A stretch of DNA of 64,000 bases from Candidatus Kryptoniota bacterium (GTDB lineage Bacteria > Bacteroidota > Ignavibacteria > Kryptoniales > JAKASW01). Of this stretch, positions 27,781 through 37,508 are shown one piece after another (positions within the stretch are counted from its first letter, which is position 1; each line of letters begins with the position of its first letter). The stretch is taken from positions 1 to 64,000 of the forward strand of contig JAHECO010000008.1 of assembly GCA_024641705.1 (NCBI GenBank), given 5' to 3'. Both the position numbers and the translations under genes were made by a program. Under the pieces are notes generated by a model. That model saw only the letters and a list, made by a program, of their open reading frames with translations, was not told where the DNA came from and searched no databases.

Positions 27781-28971
27781 ATGTCATTTGAACAAGTCTG
27801 GAGATGGTTCGGTCCTAACGACCCGTACTCATTGAAAGAGACAAAGCAGACCGGCGCGACCGGGATCGTGACGGCATTGCACCAGATTCCTATCGGCGAA
27901 GCGTGGACGGCCGACGAAATAATGAAGCGGAAGAGAACCATCGAGGCGGAAGGACTCACCTGGTCCGTCACCGAAAGCGTCCCCGTGCACGAGGACATCA
28001 AGAAGCGAAACGGCAATTACAGACGCTATACCGAGAACTACAAGGAAACGCTGCGGAACCTGGCGGGATGCGGAATAGATATCGTGTGCTACAACTTCAT
28101 GCCGGTGTTCGACTGGCTGAGAACCGATCTGAAGGTCGTTTTCGGGGACGGGTCTATAACCACTAAGTTCGAGAGGAAAGCCCTTGCCGCGTTCGACATC
28201 TTCATGCTGAAGAGGAAAGGTGCAGAAGGAGACTACTCCGACGAACAAATTCGCGAGGGAAAAGCGTACTACGAGCAAATGTCTGGGGAACAGAAGGAAA
28301 CTCTTCTGCGGACGGTCCTCCTCGGTTTGCCAGGTTCACTCGAAGCGTACACGCTCGACGCGTTCAGAGAAGCGCTCGGAAAATATGACGGTATCGGTGA
28401 CGGGGAGCTCCGTGAAAATCTTTACGCGTTCATAAAGGATATTACGCCGGCCGCAGAAGAGGCCGGAGTCCTGCTCGGAATACATCCGGACGATCCCCCG
28501 TTTCCGCTTTTCGGACTGCCGAGAGTCGTTAGCTACAAGAAGGATCTCGAGCAGATACTTGCAGCAGCGGATTCTCAATCGAACGGACTCACGTTTTGCC
28601 CCGGGTCGCTCGTCGCCTCAGCGGAAAATGACGTAGTAGATATGGCGGAGTCGTTCGCGAAGAGGATCAACTTCATCCATCTGCGCAACGTCAAGCGGGA
28701 CGGCAAGGGAGGATTTGTAGAGGACAACCATCTGGACGGCGACGTCGATATGTACGGTGTGATGAAGCCGCTCGTCATCGAAAAGAACAGGCGGGCATCG
28801 CTCGGTCTCAACAGTGCAAGGATGCCGCTCCGTCCGGACCACGGACATCTGATGATACCGGATATGAACAGGACGAGTATTTACCCGGGGTACTCACTGT
28901 TCGGCAGGATGAGAGGGCTTGCAGAGCTGCGCGGCTTGGAGCTCGGCATCAGGCGATCGCTCGGGATCTAA
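27781..28971 (+). CDS. uxuA: Mannonate dehydratase
   Basis: 396 residues, the usual length for UxuA. It dehydrates D-mannonate to 2-keto-3-deoxygluconate, a key step in glucuronate catabolism, in the cytoplasm. Recognisable segments are MSFEQVWRWFGPNDP, the metal/substrate region IHPDDPPFPLFGLPR, the strand FIHLRNVKR, and the C-terminal RPDHGHLM. AGAGAG precedes the ATG. Together with the ExuT-like transporter at 37509 and the glucuronoxylan/pectin enzymes, it links uronic acid uptake to central metabolism. Confidence 0.95.
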   Translation: MSFEQVWRWFGPNDPYSLKETKQTGATGIVTALHQIPIGEAWTADEIMKRKRTIEAEGLTWSVTESVPVHEDIKKRNGNYRRYTENYKETLRNLAGCGIDIVCYNFMPVFDWLRTDLKVVFGDGSITTKFERKALAAFDIFMLKRKGAEGDYSDEQIREGKAYYEQMSGEQKETLLRTVLLGLPGSLEAYTLDAFREALGKYDGIGDGELRENLYAFIKDITPAAEEAGVLLGIHPDDPPFPLFGLPRVVSYKKDLEQILAAADSQSNGLTFCPGSLVASAENDVVDMAESFAKRINFIHLRNVKRDGKGGFVEDNHLDGDVDMYGVMKPLVIEKNRRASLGLNSARMPLRPDHGHLMIPDMNRTSIYPGYSLFGRMRGLAELRGLELGIRRSLGI

Positions 28972-29361
28972 CTGACTAATTATTTACAGCCGATCCGCCA
29001 AGCGTTTTCCCGGGGGTTCTGTATCTCTATCTCCATGAACTTACTTTCGACAGTTAGCATAAGAGGACAAAAAGCCGATCAGCGCGGTGGGGTCTTTCGC
29101 AGAGGTGACAAAGAAACGGCATGGGGAGCGACAGAGAGGAGCTTTGGGCACGGGCTCCCGCAATTCTCTCCCCTGCTTGATATTGGGTCGGAACCGTGTT
29201 AACATCTGGCGAGATAGTTGGTCAAGCACAGCGGGTAATAGGGATCGGGATCCACTTCAATACGCTGGAGATAGAAATAGCGAATTGTACCGGTCCTTTT
29301 GGGAGCTTTCAGAGCCTCCGGTTGGATTGAAGAATTGATAGGGCAAGAAGGAGTGAAAAAC
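28972..29361. other. Intergenic region before FG-GAP block
   Basis: About 390 nt with no convincing gene. Short frames here (for example 29041-29229 minus) lack ribosome binding sites and recognisable content. It likely holds the uxuA terminator region and the promoter of the FG-GAP gene; I see no strong hairpin with a T tract. Confidence 0.4.
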
Positions 29362-31035
29362 ATGTGCTGCCACAGACTTAAACTCAAAAATGGTATACCA
29401 GGAAAAACACCGGCGAAAAGCTATCTTCTCATCCTCATTATATCTCTCCCTTCCCTTGTCCTCGCCCAAAATCCCAAAGCGGTAAGGCTGGAACAATGGA
29501 TGGGGGTGGTCGGAACAAACAATCAGGAAAGATTGGGCACGTACGTGCTCGGCATAAAACCGAGTGCAAATCTCCCGTACCGAGCAGCAGTGTCAAGGTT
29601 CGACACCAACGGGAATGGATATACGGATTTCTTCCGCCTGCAGAGCCCGGTGGACACGATCCCGGGGTTGACTTTATGCGGAATTCATCCGCTGGTAGGT
29701 GATTTCAATAGCGATGGTTTCCAGGATGTTGCCGTCGCGAGACAGAATTCAGGATACGATACCGTTTACATTTACTGGGGGACATCGACCGGGATCGATA
29801 CCGTAAGTCCGGTGAAGATTCCCGCGGAGAACGAAAATGATAGTTTCCTGCCCATGTGCACCGGGGATATAAACAACGATGGAAAGGAGGACTTAATCCT
29901 GACAGATCCGACTTTCGGAAACTGGCGGGGAAAGGCGTATCTATTCCTAGATCCCATCACAAAATCAATTCCGGACTATACAATTCTCGGTGACTCGGTA
30001 ATCTCTTACTACTGGTGGTACCTCGGAGTAAACTGCGCGGTAGCAGATCTAAACAATGACGGTTTCAACGACCTCATTGTTAGAGGAGAAAGGGGTTTAA
30101 GTTCAGGTGACACAATTCATTATGATTATCTCAACATTTATTGGGGCACCGGGATGAATTCCCTGCCAGATTTTGCGCACCCTACCAAAATACGTTCTTA
30201 TAGTCCCTATTATGGGAATGCCAATTGGGGACTTGCCTGTTTCGATGTTAACGGAGACGGGGTTGCAGATTTGGTGTGGGCAACAGAAGACAGCGCAGGG
30301 CGATGGATAAATATTCACTTTGGGGGGAAAGATTTCGCTTTGGCTCCCGATTACCGAATAGGGAGTCCAGGGTCACCGAGCTTTGGGTGGACGGTAGCCA
30401 ATGCCGGAGATATGAATGGCCACGGGTTTAATGATATTGCCGTAGGTTGTCCAGGGAGTGAGCCTATTGATGGCCTGCTTCTCGTGTACTCGGGGGGCAT
30501 AAAAATAGACTCCACATTCGATGCGGCTATTGGGGTAGTAGGAATACACACAGCAAGTCGATTTGGCGCAAGCGTCTCTTCCGTCGGAGACATAAATGGA
30601 GATGGTCTGTCGGATATTATCATTGGCTCTCCTTCTTATCCTTCGTTGAGGCCTTACTATGATACCGAAGGATTCTGGGGAATATTCTTGGGAGACTCTG
30701 CAATACCAACTTCAGTGAGAAAATACCCTGAGCGTCTTCCTGACGGGTTTGAGCTTGATCAGGCATATCCTAATCCATTCAATCCTGCCACAACAATTAG
30801 GTATCGACTTTCAGTGGTCAGCAATGTAAAGCTGAAAATATATGACGTGTTAGGGAAGGAGGTGAAGACATTACTCGACCAGGAAAAACAAGCCGGGCAA
30901 CATGTTATCTACTGGGATGGCACAGACCAGCACGGACAACGCGTTGCTTCAGGAGTCTATTTTTACCGGATGGCCGTGACTACGAAAGATAGCAGAACAT
31001 TTTTGCAGTCGAAGAAGGTATCGTTAATCAAATAA
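29362..31035 (+). CDS. Secreted FG-GAP beta-propeller protein with T9SS signal (copy 1)
   Basis: 557 residues. ATG 29362 is chosen because AAGGAG lies 8 nt before it and a signal peptide follows (ending SLVLAQ). About six FG-GAP calcium-binding loops of the DxNxDGxxD type (DFNSDGFQD, DINNDGKED, DLNNDGFND, DVNGDGVAD, DINGDGLSD) predict an integrin-alpha-like propeller. The C-terminus is a T9SS sorting domain (YPNPFNPATTIRY, YDVLGKEV, SGVYFYRM). It should be exported and displayed on the surface, possibly binding polysaccharide; no catalytic residues are recognised. It is more AT-rich than neighbouring genes. Close paralog of the gene at 31382. Confidence 0.85.
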   Translation: MCCHRLKLKNGIPGKTPAKSYLLILIISLPSLVLAQNPKAVRLEQWMGVVGTNNQERLGTYVLGIKPSANLPYRAAVSRFDTNGNGYTDFFRLQSPVDTIPGLTLCGIHPLVGDFNSDGFQDVAVARQNSGYDTVYIYWGTSTGIDTVSPVKIPAENENDSFLPMCTGDINNDGKEDLILTDPTFGNWRGKAYLFLDPITKSIPDYTILGDSVISYYWWYLGVNCAVADLNNDGFNDLIVRGERGLSSGDTIHYDYLNIYWGTGMNSLPDFAHPTKIRSYSPYYGNANWGLACFDVNGDGVADLVWATEDSAGRWINIHFGGKDFALAPDYRIGSPGSPSFGWTVANAGDMNGHGFNDIAVGCPGSEPIDGLLLVYSGGIKIDSTFDAAIGVVGIHTASRFGASVSSVGDINGDGLSDIIIGSPSYPSLRPYYDTEGFWGIFLGDSAIPTSVRKYPERLPDGFELDQAYPNPFNPATTIRYRLSVVSNVKLKIYDVLGKEVKTLLDQEKQAGQHVIYWDGTDQHGQRVASGVYFYRMAVTTKDSRTFLQSKKVSLIK

Positions 31036-31061
31036 CGAAGAATCAAACAGGAGAAAAGGTC

Positions 31062-31385
31062 ATGAAGAAAAGTTCTACTTTCTTGCAGGCCGCGGGCTAC
31101 TTCCTGTTTAGAGTTGTCAGGGGGAGCGTCTATGCGGCAACACTAACAATTTCTTTAATCTTACCCAAACTTGTTCTTGCGCAACAAACGGACATCCCAC
31201 GAGGCATGATAATGTTCGGAGATGCGAAGGCTGTCTACGGTCAGATGCGGGATTCTCTCGGTATAAACTGGGCGCAGGGATGCAGTGAAAGAGGAAGAGG
31301 GTGGAAAAGCTCCGTGACATTGTCTGGATTGATGAATGTTTGCGTGAGTTTATATAAAGCGGGATTCATTCGGAGGCGGTCATGA
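31062..31385 (+). pseudogene. Truncated duplicate of the 1316-residue protein's start
   Basis: 107 codons. The first about 73 residues (MKKSSTFLQAAGYFLFRVVR, signal region, DIPRGMIMFGDAKAVYGQM) match the start of the large protein at 33033, as does the upstream leader (caggagaaaaggtc). Homology stops abruptly near base 31281. The remaining 34 codons are unrelated and run to an ATGA overlap with the next gene. It is therefore the broken end of a tandem duplication, not a functional copy, though a short secreted peptide could still be made. Confidence 0.8.
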
Positions 31386-33007
31386 AAAAACCACTTAGCT
31401 TAATTCTGATATTTCTTCCTTGCCTCCTCTTTGCTCAAAATCCCAAAGCGGTGACGCTGAAACAATGGATGGGAGTGGTTGGAAACGAGAACCAAGAGGA
31501 GCTTGGTATATACGTCCTCGGCATAAAACCAAGCACAAATCTTCCTTACCGTGCGGCCGTCTCAAGGTATGACAGTATTCTTGGCGGTGTCACGGATTTC
31601 TTTCGTTTGCAAAGCCCGACGGACACAACCGCTCAATTAACTTTGCGCGGACTTCACCCTCTTGTAGGTGATTTTGATGATGACGGTTTTCAAGACATTG
31701 CCATCGTAAGACAATCTAGTGGCTATGATACCGTCTGCATTTACTGGGGAACGGCAACGGGGATAGACACGCTTAACCCCCTGAAGATTCCGGCGGAGAA
31801 CCGGTACGATAATCTCTTACCTGCATGCGTCGGTGACATAAATAACGATGGAAAAACAGACTTGATTCTCTCAGCTTCTCAATTCCCTAACAGTAGGAGT
31901 TGGGGAAAGGTGTATATATTTATTAATCCCATCACCAGTTCCGCTTCAAATTATACAATCATTGGTGATTCCCTGCCACTTATAGATGGGCAACTCAAAT
32001 CTATGGGCATGGAACTCGGGGTAAATTGTACCATGGGCGATCTAAACAACGATGGCTGCAATGACTTGATTGTCCGAGGAGAGAGAGGATGGTCAAACGA
32101 CAGTGTGCACTATGATTTTGTGAACATCTATTGGGGAACAGGGAAAAATTTATTACCCGATTTTGCACATCCTACAGAGATACGATCGTACCATCCTTTG
32201 GGAACTCCTAATTTGGGACTTGCCTGCTTTGACGCGAACGGCGATGGAATACCCGACTTAATATGGGCAACGTTGGATAGTGTAAATCAAAAGATAAGCA
32301 TTCACTATGGCGGTAAGGATTTTAGTTCAACCCCTAATATGCATCTGCCGAATCCTGGCGTGAATAATTATGGATGGTCGATTGCCGATGGGGGCGATAT
32401 GAACGGCCATGGATACAACGATATTGTCGTTGGTTGCCCGGCAGCGACATACACCGCTGGATTTGTCTTTGTCTATTCAGGAGGCCCGAAAATAGATACG
32501 GCATTTGATGCGGCTTTAGGAGTACAAGGATTATACACCGCATGTGGATTTGGTGAAAGTGTTTCTTCGGCAGGCGATGTAAATGGTGATGGACTTTCTG
32601 ATATTATAGTCGGCTCTCCATCATATCCAATGTTTGGTCCATTTAAAGATTCTCAGGGGTTCTGGGGGATTTTTCTTGGAGACTCTGCAATACCGACTTC
32701 AGTGAAAAGGTGTCCTGAGAGTCTGCCTGGTGAGTTTAAACTCGATCAAGCATATCCTAATCCATTCAACCCTGGTACAACGATCAATTATCAATTATCA
32801 GCAAACAGCCGTGTCACAATTAAAGTGTATGATATTCTCGGCAGGGAGATAAAGACATTAATTGATGAAGATAAAGCTCCAGGGGAATATGAAGTCAAGT
32901 TCGATGCATCGGGTCTTGCAAGCGGTGTCTATTACTATAGAGTGACTGCAACTACAAGAGACGGCAAGACATTTATGCAGGCAAAGAAGGTATCATTAAT
33001 CAAATAA
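31382..33007 (+). CDS. Secreted FG-GAP beta-propeller protein with T9SS signal (copy 2)
   Basis: 541 residues, with signal peptide (ending LLFAQNPKAV) and GGAGG 6 nt before the ATG. Six FG-GAP loops (DFDDDGFQD, DINNDGKTD, DLNNDGCND, DANGDGIPD, DMNGHGYND, DVNGDGLSD) predict a propeller. The T9SS sorting domain at the end has YPNPFNPGTTINYQL and YDILGREI. Strongly similar to copy 1 over the full length. The upstream frame ends in an overlapping ATGA. It looks like the surface partner of the protein encoded next. Confidence 0.87.
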   Translation: MKKPLSLILIFLPCLLFAQNPKAVTLKQWMGVVGNENQEELGIYVLGIKPSTNLPYRAAVSRYDSILGGVTDFFRLQSPTDTTAQLTLRGLHPLVGDFDDDGFQDIAIVRQSSGYDTVCIYWGTATGIDTLNPLKIPAENRYDNLLPACVGDINNDGKTDLILSASQFPNSRSWGKVYIFINPITSSASNYTIIGDSLPLIDGQLKSMGMELGVNCTMGDLNNDGCNDLIVRGERGWSNDSVHYDFVNIYWGTGKNLLPDFAHPTEIRSYHPLGTPNLGLACFDANGDGIPDLIWATLDSVNQKISIHYGGKDFSSTPNMHLPNPGVNNYGWSIADGGDMNGHGYNDIVVGCPAATYTAGFVFVYSGGPKIDTAFDAALGVQGLYTACGFGESVSSAGDVNGDGLSDIIVGSPSYPMFGPFKDSQGFWGIFLGDSAIPTSVKRCPESLPGEFKLDQAYPNPFNPGTTINYQLSANSRVTIKVYDILGREIKTLIDEDKAPGEYEVKFDASGLASGVYYYRVTATTRDGKTFMQAKKVSLIK

Positions 33008-33032
33008 CAAAAACTAGACAGGAGAAAAGGTC

Positions 33033-36000
33033 ATGAAGAAAAGCTCTACTTTCTTACGGGCTGCGGGCCACTCCTTGTTTAAAATAATCGGGAGAAGCCT
33101 TTATGCAGCAACGCTAACAATCGCTTTAATTTTGCCCAAATTTATTCAAGCACAACAGACAGACATTCCGCGTGGTATGATAATGTTCGGAGATGCGAAG
33201 GCTGTTTATGGGCAGATGTGGGATTCTCTAGGTATAAACTGGGTGCAGGGATATACCGGAGTCGGAAATGAGCATATTGGACCTGGTACAAATACCGTGG
33301 GTTTCAAAGTCATTGCATGCAGAGCGAATCTTGATTTAGTGTCCACAGCTCAACACATGGAATATCCAGCGTATAAAACCAATTTGACCTTCGATTGGAG
33401 TCAGAATTTTTTTGCAGCACATGGGCCAGGTGGTACTGCAACCGATGGTGGCACTCGTTACGGCGAATCCGCTTGGTACTGCCAGAAGGGCGTATATCAA
33501 GCGGGTGTCATGGTTAGCAGCCCTATGCCCGATAACGAGTTTCATTACGGACATACGAACTACATTGCTACTTTCAGACTGAAAATCGATGACAAATCAA
33601 ATCCATCATGGAACGTAGTTACCTTACACGTCAAGGGTCTTGATAACAATAGGAATGTCCTGTACGATTCGGTTAAGACGCTCACCGAGGATAGCTTTGC
33701 AACAGCAACCAATTATCAAACTTTCCAAAAGTCATTCACAATCCCTCAGCAGCCGGGAAGTCAGCATGTTGACATTAAAGCTGGCCGTCCTCACGTGATG
33801 ACTGCGAGCCCTGCTGTCAGCCACATAGACATCAGCGTTTACTGGTACGACAATGTTAACACGTGGCTTGATTACGTTGACGTAGACGATAGTACGTCTT
33901 TAAACCTGTTTGCCGGAGCGTACGACGATACGATACGCGATGATGTCAACGGGTATCTTTCCGGAGGGTATCCATTGATGCAGAGGTTGTATTTGCGGGA
34001 TGAACCATTTGTGCCATCTTTTCTACCCTACCACTATGTCGATGCCTATCTCAAAAACAATATTTTCGGAGACGCTCTACGTGGCAGAGGCATCACGGAG
34101 ACATTCTGGGCGCAAAACAGTATCATTTTTAATCGATTCCTGCAGGAGGCTCGACCGTGTGAGACCATCTATGAGAGTGGCCCTCTTATTGACGCAGACA
34201 TTCCATCACCTTCTTTTAGGGACGCTTATTATCAAGATCTTATAGACGATTGGCAGGGGGTTGCTCCATATATCTCTGACGCCGACTACATCTCAAAGAT
34301 GCAGACCCAGTTCAATAACGTAATAGATGCCAATTTCAAGGTGGCTGCAGAATTGACAAGTAGTAAATCTGTTCAATTCTGGTTTTCCCCCCATTTGGAT
34401 GGTTCTTTTCATCGCAGCACTGGACAATATCGATGGACCCAAGACCCCTATCATTGGCGGCCTCCTATAGCGATCGAGCTGCGGGCTTTGGTAAACACTG
34501 CTTTGGCTTATGGGGCAAAGGCAATCCTCGCATATCCTTACACCGGCAATCCTGAACAAACCGATTATGAGTTATTTTATCCCGGGCTGGTATCGCAGGC
34601 TCTATCACCGGATGGACTCAAACACAATCACTGGAGCAATATTGAATCCATTTCATGTTGGAATAATAACGATCCAAATAGTCTCTATAGCAAAAACGTC
34701 TACACCGGTTATAGTGAGAAATGGGATGAGTTATCAGCTTTGAATAAAAGGCTGGGACTGATTGGTCCGACCCTCGCTTCCATCGCCTGGCAGGGAACGA
34801 AAAGCTGGGGGATGGGATTGACTGCCGGTACGTGGGCAAACAAAATATCAAGCGTCACGACAAACATTTCCGGAGAGAATGTCTACGTGGAGACGGGCCA
34901 TTTTACGGGCGCTAACTGTGACTACTTCTACATTGTGAACCGTCGGACTCTGGCAAGCGAAGGGAGAAATATCACCGTAAGGCTCGCGTTCCCTTCGGGA
35001 AGCTGGGACGTGTCGGATGTTGCCTCCAGTAATGCATGGGTTATCCCAGGCACAGGATCGTTCACAGATTCGTTCGCTCCAGGGGAAGGTAAATTGTACA
35101 AAGTTGCTTCTGCGAACTATAGCGCGTCAAGGACAATTCCCGCAGGTGCAACCTTTAGGCTCAGTGCCGGTGTAACCCTGAATTTTTCATCAGGAACCAT
35201 ATTAACGGTAAACGGCACTCTTCTGGCGAGCGGCACATCTTCTCAGCATATCGTCTTTACTGGCCCGACTTCTTACTGGCAAGGAGTCGTAATCAACAAC
35301 TCCGGCAGCTCGTCACTTCAATATTGTGACTTCTGCTATGCCCACGAGCCGATCTGTGCCACGAACTGCAGTAACCTTGCCTTAGATCATTGCACTTTCC
35401 AGAACTCCGACTTCTACGGCACAGACGCGGCAGGACTTCGTTTCTACAACTCTTCTCCGAATATCTCATATTGCACGCTAAATGGCCTGACCGGTACGGT
35501 GAATTCCTGCAGCGGCGTACGTTTTGCTCAGGGGTCAACGGGCTCACTCAGGAACAGCACGATACGAAATCTCGGAGCCGGACACGGGATCATCATTCAG
35601 GGAAATTCAGCCCCAACGATCAGCGGCAACAACATACGGTCTGTCCACTACTACGGTATCATTCTCAATGGTAATGGAACGGCGTGCCCGGACATTTTCG
35701 GCAACACGTTCGATTCATGCGGCACATACGGAAACGGTCGCCACTACGGAGCAATATACCTGTATCAATCTACCGCAACCATAAGAACGAATTCCATGAC
35801 AAATGGCCTTTTCGGAATCCTTTGCGATGCCAATTCTTCGCCGACTTCAGGTAACCTCCATCCTGGAAGCAACATCATAACCAATAACACACACGGAATC
35901 ATCGCCTACAATGGCAGTAACCCCATTATCGGCCTCACTAGGACGCGCGTCGTCGGACAGATCACATACTATGATGGTGCCTGCAATCACATTCTTGACA

Positions 36001-36983
36001 ACTCAAATTATAACGTTTATACAAGCGGTTCGTGTGTCGTGGGAGTCAAGAGAAACTGGTGGGGATCTAATCCTCCGAACACTTCCAAGTTCTACGCAAT
36101 AAACAGTTCCGTGATCCAGTACAATCCGTGGTCACTGTCTGAGAACGACGAGTGCTGGGAGAGCGGCGGTCCGCTCCTTGCCACCGGAGCCCAGCCCGTC
36201 ACCACGCCTGAAGACTCCATACTTCAGAACGCTCTAGACGCGCGGTTCAACGGATCATATGCAGAGGCTGTGAAGGTCTATGGATCAGCCCTTGATGGTA
36301 ATTTCACCGACGAGTTTAAAGAGAAGGCACTGTCTGGCATGTTTGACGTCTACAGGGACTCTAAGGATGCCTCAGTGAACAGCTTCGTAGAGTCGTGTCT
36401 CATGCAGGCGAACAACCTCGGAAACCTCGGAAAGGCTACCATGAGAATTCTGGTTATCATGTGCTCTTCGTCAGGCCGCTACGACCAGGCAAGGGACATC
36501 GCACAGAATCTCAGGACGAGGTATCCAGATGCAGTCACTGAAAAGTTCGTGCTGAGAACGCTCGCGATGCTGGGAGGTTACTCGGAAAGTGAGCGCGCTA
36601 TTTCTCAATCTGCTATTGGGCAAATAAAGGCGAAATACACCTCTCCTGAGGACGAAGCTTTTCTAGCCGCGCTTGGAGTGTCCGCGGGTGAGGAGAATGC
36701 CGAACCTATTGCCCAAGAAACCAAGGAAGTAAACCTTTCCGGCTATCCCAACCCGTTCAATCCATCCGCAAGGATCGAGTTCAGTCTAGTCAAGGCGGGA
36801 GTTGTTTCCCTGAGAGTCTACGACATACTCGGAAGAGAAGTCGCATCGCTTCTCAACGAGACTAAGCAGCCCGGAACTCACGTTGTAACCTGGAACGCGG
36901 GCAGCATGCCGAGCGGAGTCTATTTCATGCGTCTTAGTGTTGCCGGAAAGAGCGTTGTGAAGAAAATGCTGCTCCTCAAGTGA
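33033..36983 (+). CDS. Large secreted multidomain beta-helix protein with T9SS signal
   Basis: 1316 residues. Signal peptide to about 41. An N-terminal region (about 45-690) has glycoside-hydrolase-like features (YGAKAILAYPYTGNPEQ, FWFSPHLDGSFHRS), but I cannot assign a family. Residues about 700-1060 form repeated beta-helix rungs (NSxxNISYCTLNG, GNSAPTISGNNI, SNPIIG), as in NosD/pectate-lyase-like folds. A helical TPR-like stretch follows (about 1085-1210), then a T9SS sorting domain (YPNPFNPSARIEF, YDILGREV, SGVYFMRL). It is probably surface displayed and acts on or binds a plant polysaccharide. The duplicated leader at 31062 marks its 5' end. Confidence 0.85.
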   Translation: MKKSSTFLRAAGHSLFKIIGRSLYAATLTIALILPKFIQAQQTDIPRGMIMFGDAKAVYGQMWDSLGINWVQGYTGVGNEHIGPGTNTVGFKVIACRANLDLVSTAQHMEYPAYKTNLTFDWSQNFFAAHGPGGTATDGGTRYGESAWYCQKGVYQAGVMVSSPMPDNEFHYGHTNYIATFRLKIDDKSNPSWNVVTLHVKGLDNNRNVLYDSVKTLTEDSFATATNYQTFQKSFTIPQQPGSQHVDIKAGRPHVMTASPAVSHIDISVYWYDNVNTWLDYVDVDDSTSLNLFAGAYDDTIRDDVNGYLSGGYPLMQRLYLRDEPFVPSFLPYHYVDAYLKNNIFGDALRGRGITETFWAQNSIIFNRFLQEARPCETIYESGPLIDADIPSPSFRDAYYQDLIDDWQGVAPYISDADYISKMQTQFNNVIDANFKVAAELTSSKSVQFWFSPHLDGSFHRSTGQYRWTQDPYHWRPPIAIELRALVNTALAYGAKAILAYPYTGNPEQTDYELFYPGLVSQALSPDGLKHNHWSNIESISCWNNNDPNSLYSKNVYTGYSEKWDELSALNKRLGLIGPTLASIAWQGTKSWGMGLTAGTWANKISSVTTNISGENVYVETGHFTGANCDYFYIVNRRTLASEGRNITVRLAFPSGSWDVSDVASSNAWVIPGTGSFTDSFAPGEGKLYKVASANYSASRTIPAGATFRLSAGVTLNFSSGTILTVNGTLLASGTSSQHIVFTGPTSYWQGVVINNSGSSSLQYCDFCYAHEPICATNCSNLALDHCTFQNSDFYGTDAAGLRFYNSSPNISYCTLNGLTGTVNSCSGVRFAQGSTGSLRNSTIRNLGAGHGIIIQGNSAPTISGNNIRSVHYYGIILNGNGTACPDIFGNTFDSCGTYGNGRHYGAIYLYQSTATIRTNSMTNGLFGILCDANSSPTSGNLHPGSNIITNNTHGIIAYNGSNPIIGLTRTRVVGQITYYDGACNHILDNSNYNVYTSGSCVVGVKRNWWGSNPPNTSKFYAINSSVIQYNPWSLSENDECWESGGPLLATGAQPVTTPEDSILQNALDARFNGSYAEAVKVYGSALDGNFTDEFKEKALSGMFDVYRDSKDASVNSFVESCLMQANNLGNLGKATMRILVIMCSSSGRYDQARDIAQNLRTRYPDAVTEKFVLRTLAMLGGYSESERAISQSAIGQIKAKYTSPEDEAFLAALGVSAGEENAEPIAQETKEVNLSGYPNPFNPSARIEFSLVKAGVVSLRVYDILGREVASLLNETKQPGTHVVTWNAGSMPSGVYFMRLSVAGKSVVKKMLLLK

Positions 36984-37014
36984 GTGCCAAGACCTGATCT
37001 TCGCGAGTAATCGA

Positions 37015-37049
37015 GGCGGAGGAGGTTCTCCCAAATCTCCTCCGTCTTT
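37015..37049 (+). terminator. Probable rho-independent terminator of the FG-GAP/beta-helix genes
   Basis: GGCGGAGGAG (37015-37024) pairs with CTCCTCCGTC (37037-37046), 10 bp with one G-U pair and a 12-nt loop, followed by TTT. It lies about 32 nt after the stop of the gene ending at 36983. Confidence 0.6.
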
Positions 37050-37147
37050 ACAAGATGGGACGGGCGCAGTTCGGCCATCAGGAATGCCTGGCCCGAAGAA
37101 AAAGCGTGTAGGGTCCGGCTCTAAAGAGCGTGTGTTGTCTGTGTCCG

Positions 37148-37195
37148 AAGCTTCTCCCCCCTTGATGGGAGGAGATTGAGAGGAGGGTGAGAAAC
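37148..37195. repeat. CCCC/GGGG-rich palindromic intergenic element
   Basis: A C-rich left part (CTCCCCCCTTGATGGGAGG) and G-rich right part (GAGAGGAGGGTGAG) form an imperfect inverted repeat in a gene-free region. Its look is similar to the C/G-run hairpin near 57650-57691. Confidence 0.4.
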
Positions 37196-37327
37196 AACGA
37201 CGAATACAGTTCGTGATGCCCGGCCGGGGTCTCTATCTATCGGTTTAATATTTCATCCCTGACAAGACGATTGGTTGGGTGATTCGAGTCTTCTACATCC
37301 ATTGCGGATGTCGTAGAAAAAGGGAAA

Positions 37328-37437
37328 TGTCATTCTGAAGGAGCCCGTCCGTTCGACGAACGGACGACTGAAGAATCCATCTATTCGTGCTAGAAAATGG
37401 ATGCTTCGCCCCGCTTATTGCGGGGCTCAGCATGACA
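37328..37437. repeat. 110-bp cloverleaf palindromic element with inverted termini
   Basis: The ends TGTCATTCTGA (37328-37338) and TCAGCATGACA (37427-37437) are inverted repeats matching 10 of 11. Inside, GAAGAATCCAT (37370-37380) and ATGGATGCTTC (37397-37407) match 10 of 11. Two further hairpins fill the arms: CGTCCGTTCG with CGAACGGACG (37346-37355 and 37357-37366, perfect 10 bp) and GCCCCGC with GCGGGGC (37408-37414 and 37420-37426). The shape suggests a MITE-like or structured-RNA element; no coding sequence. Confidence 0.75.
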
Positions 37438-37508
37438 GACTCCACTATTGGACCAGCTTCGCCGAAGGTTTTAACCGGAGAGAACATGTAGGAAACATTG
37501 AAATCCCC

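Larger units (their letters stand above)
36984..37508. other. 525-nt gene-free region with palindromic elements
   Basis: No gene. It contains the terminator hairpin at 37015, a C/G-run palindrome at 37148, a TTCTACATCC/GGATGTCGTAGAA hairpin at about 37290-37318 (with a 3-nt bulge), and the cloverleaf at 37328-37437. It lies between convergent genes. Confidence 0.6.
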
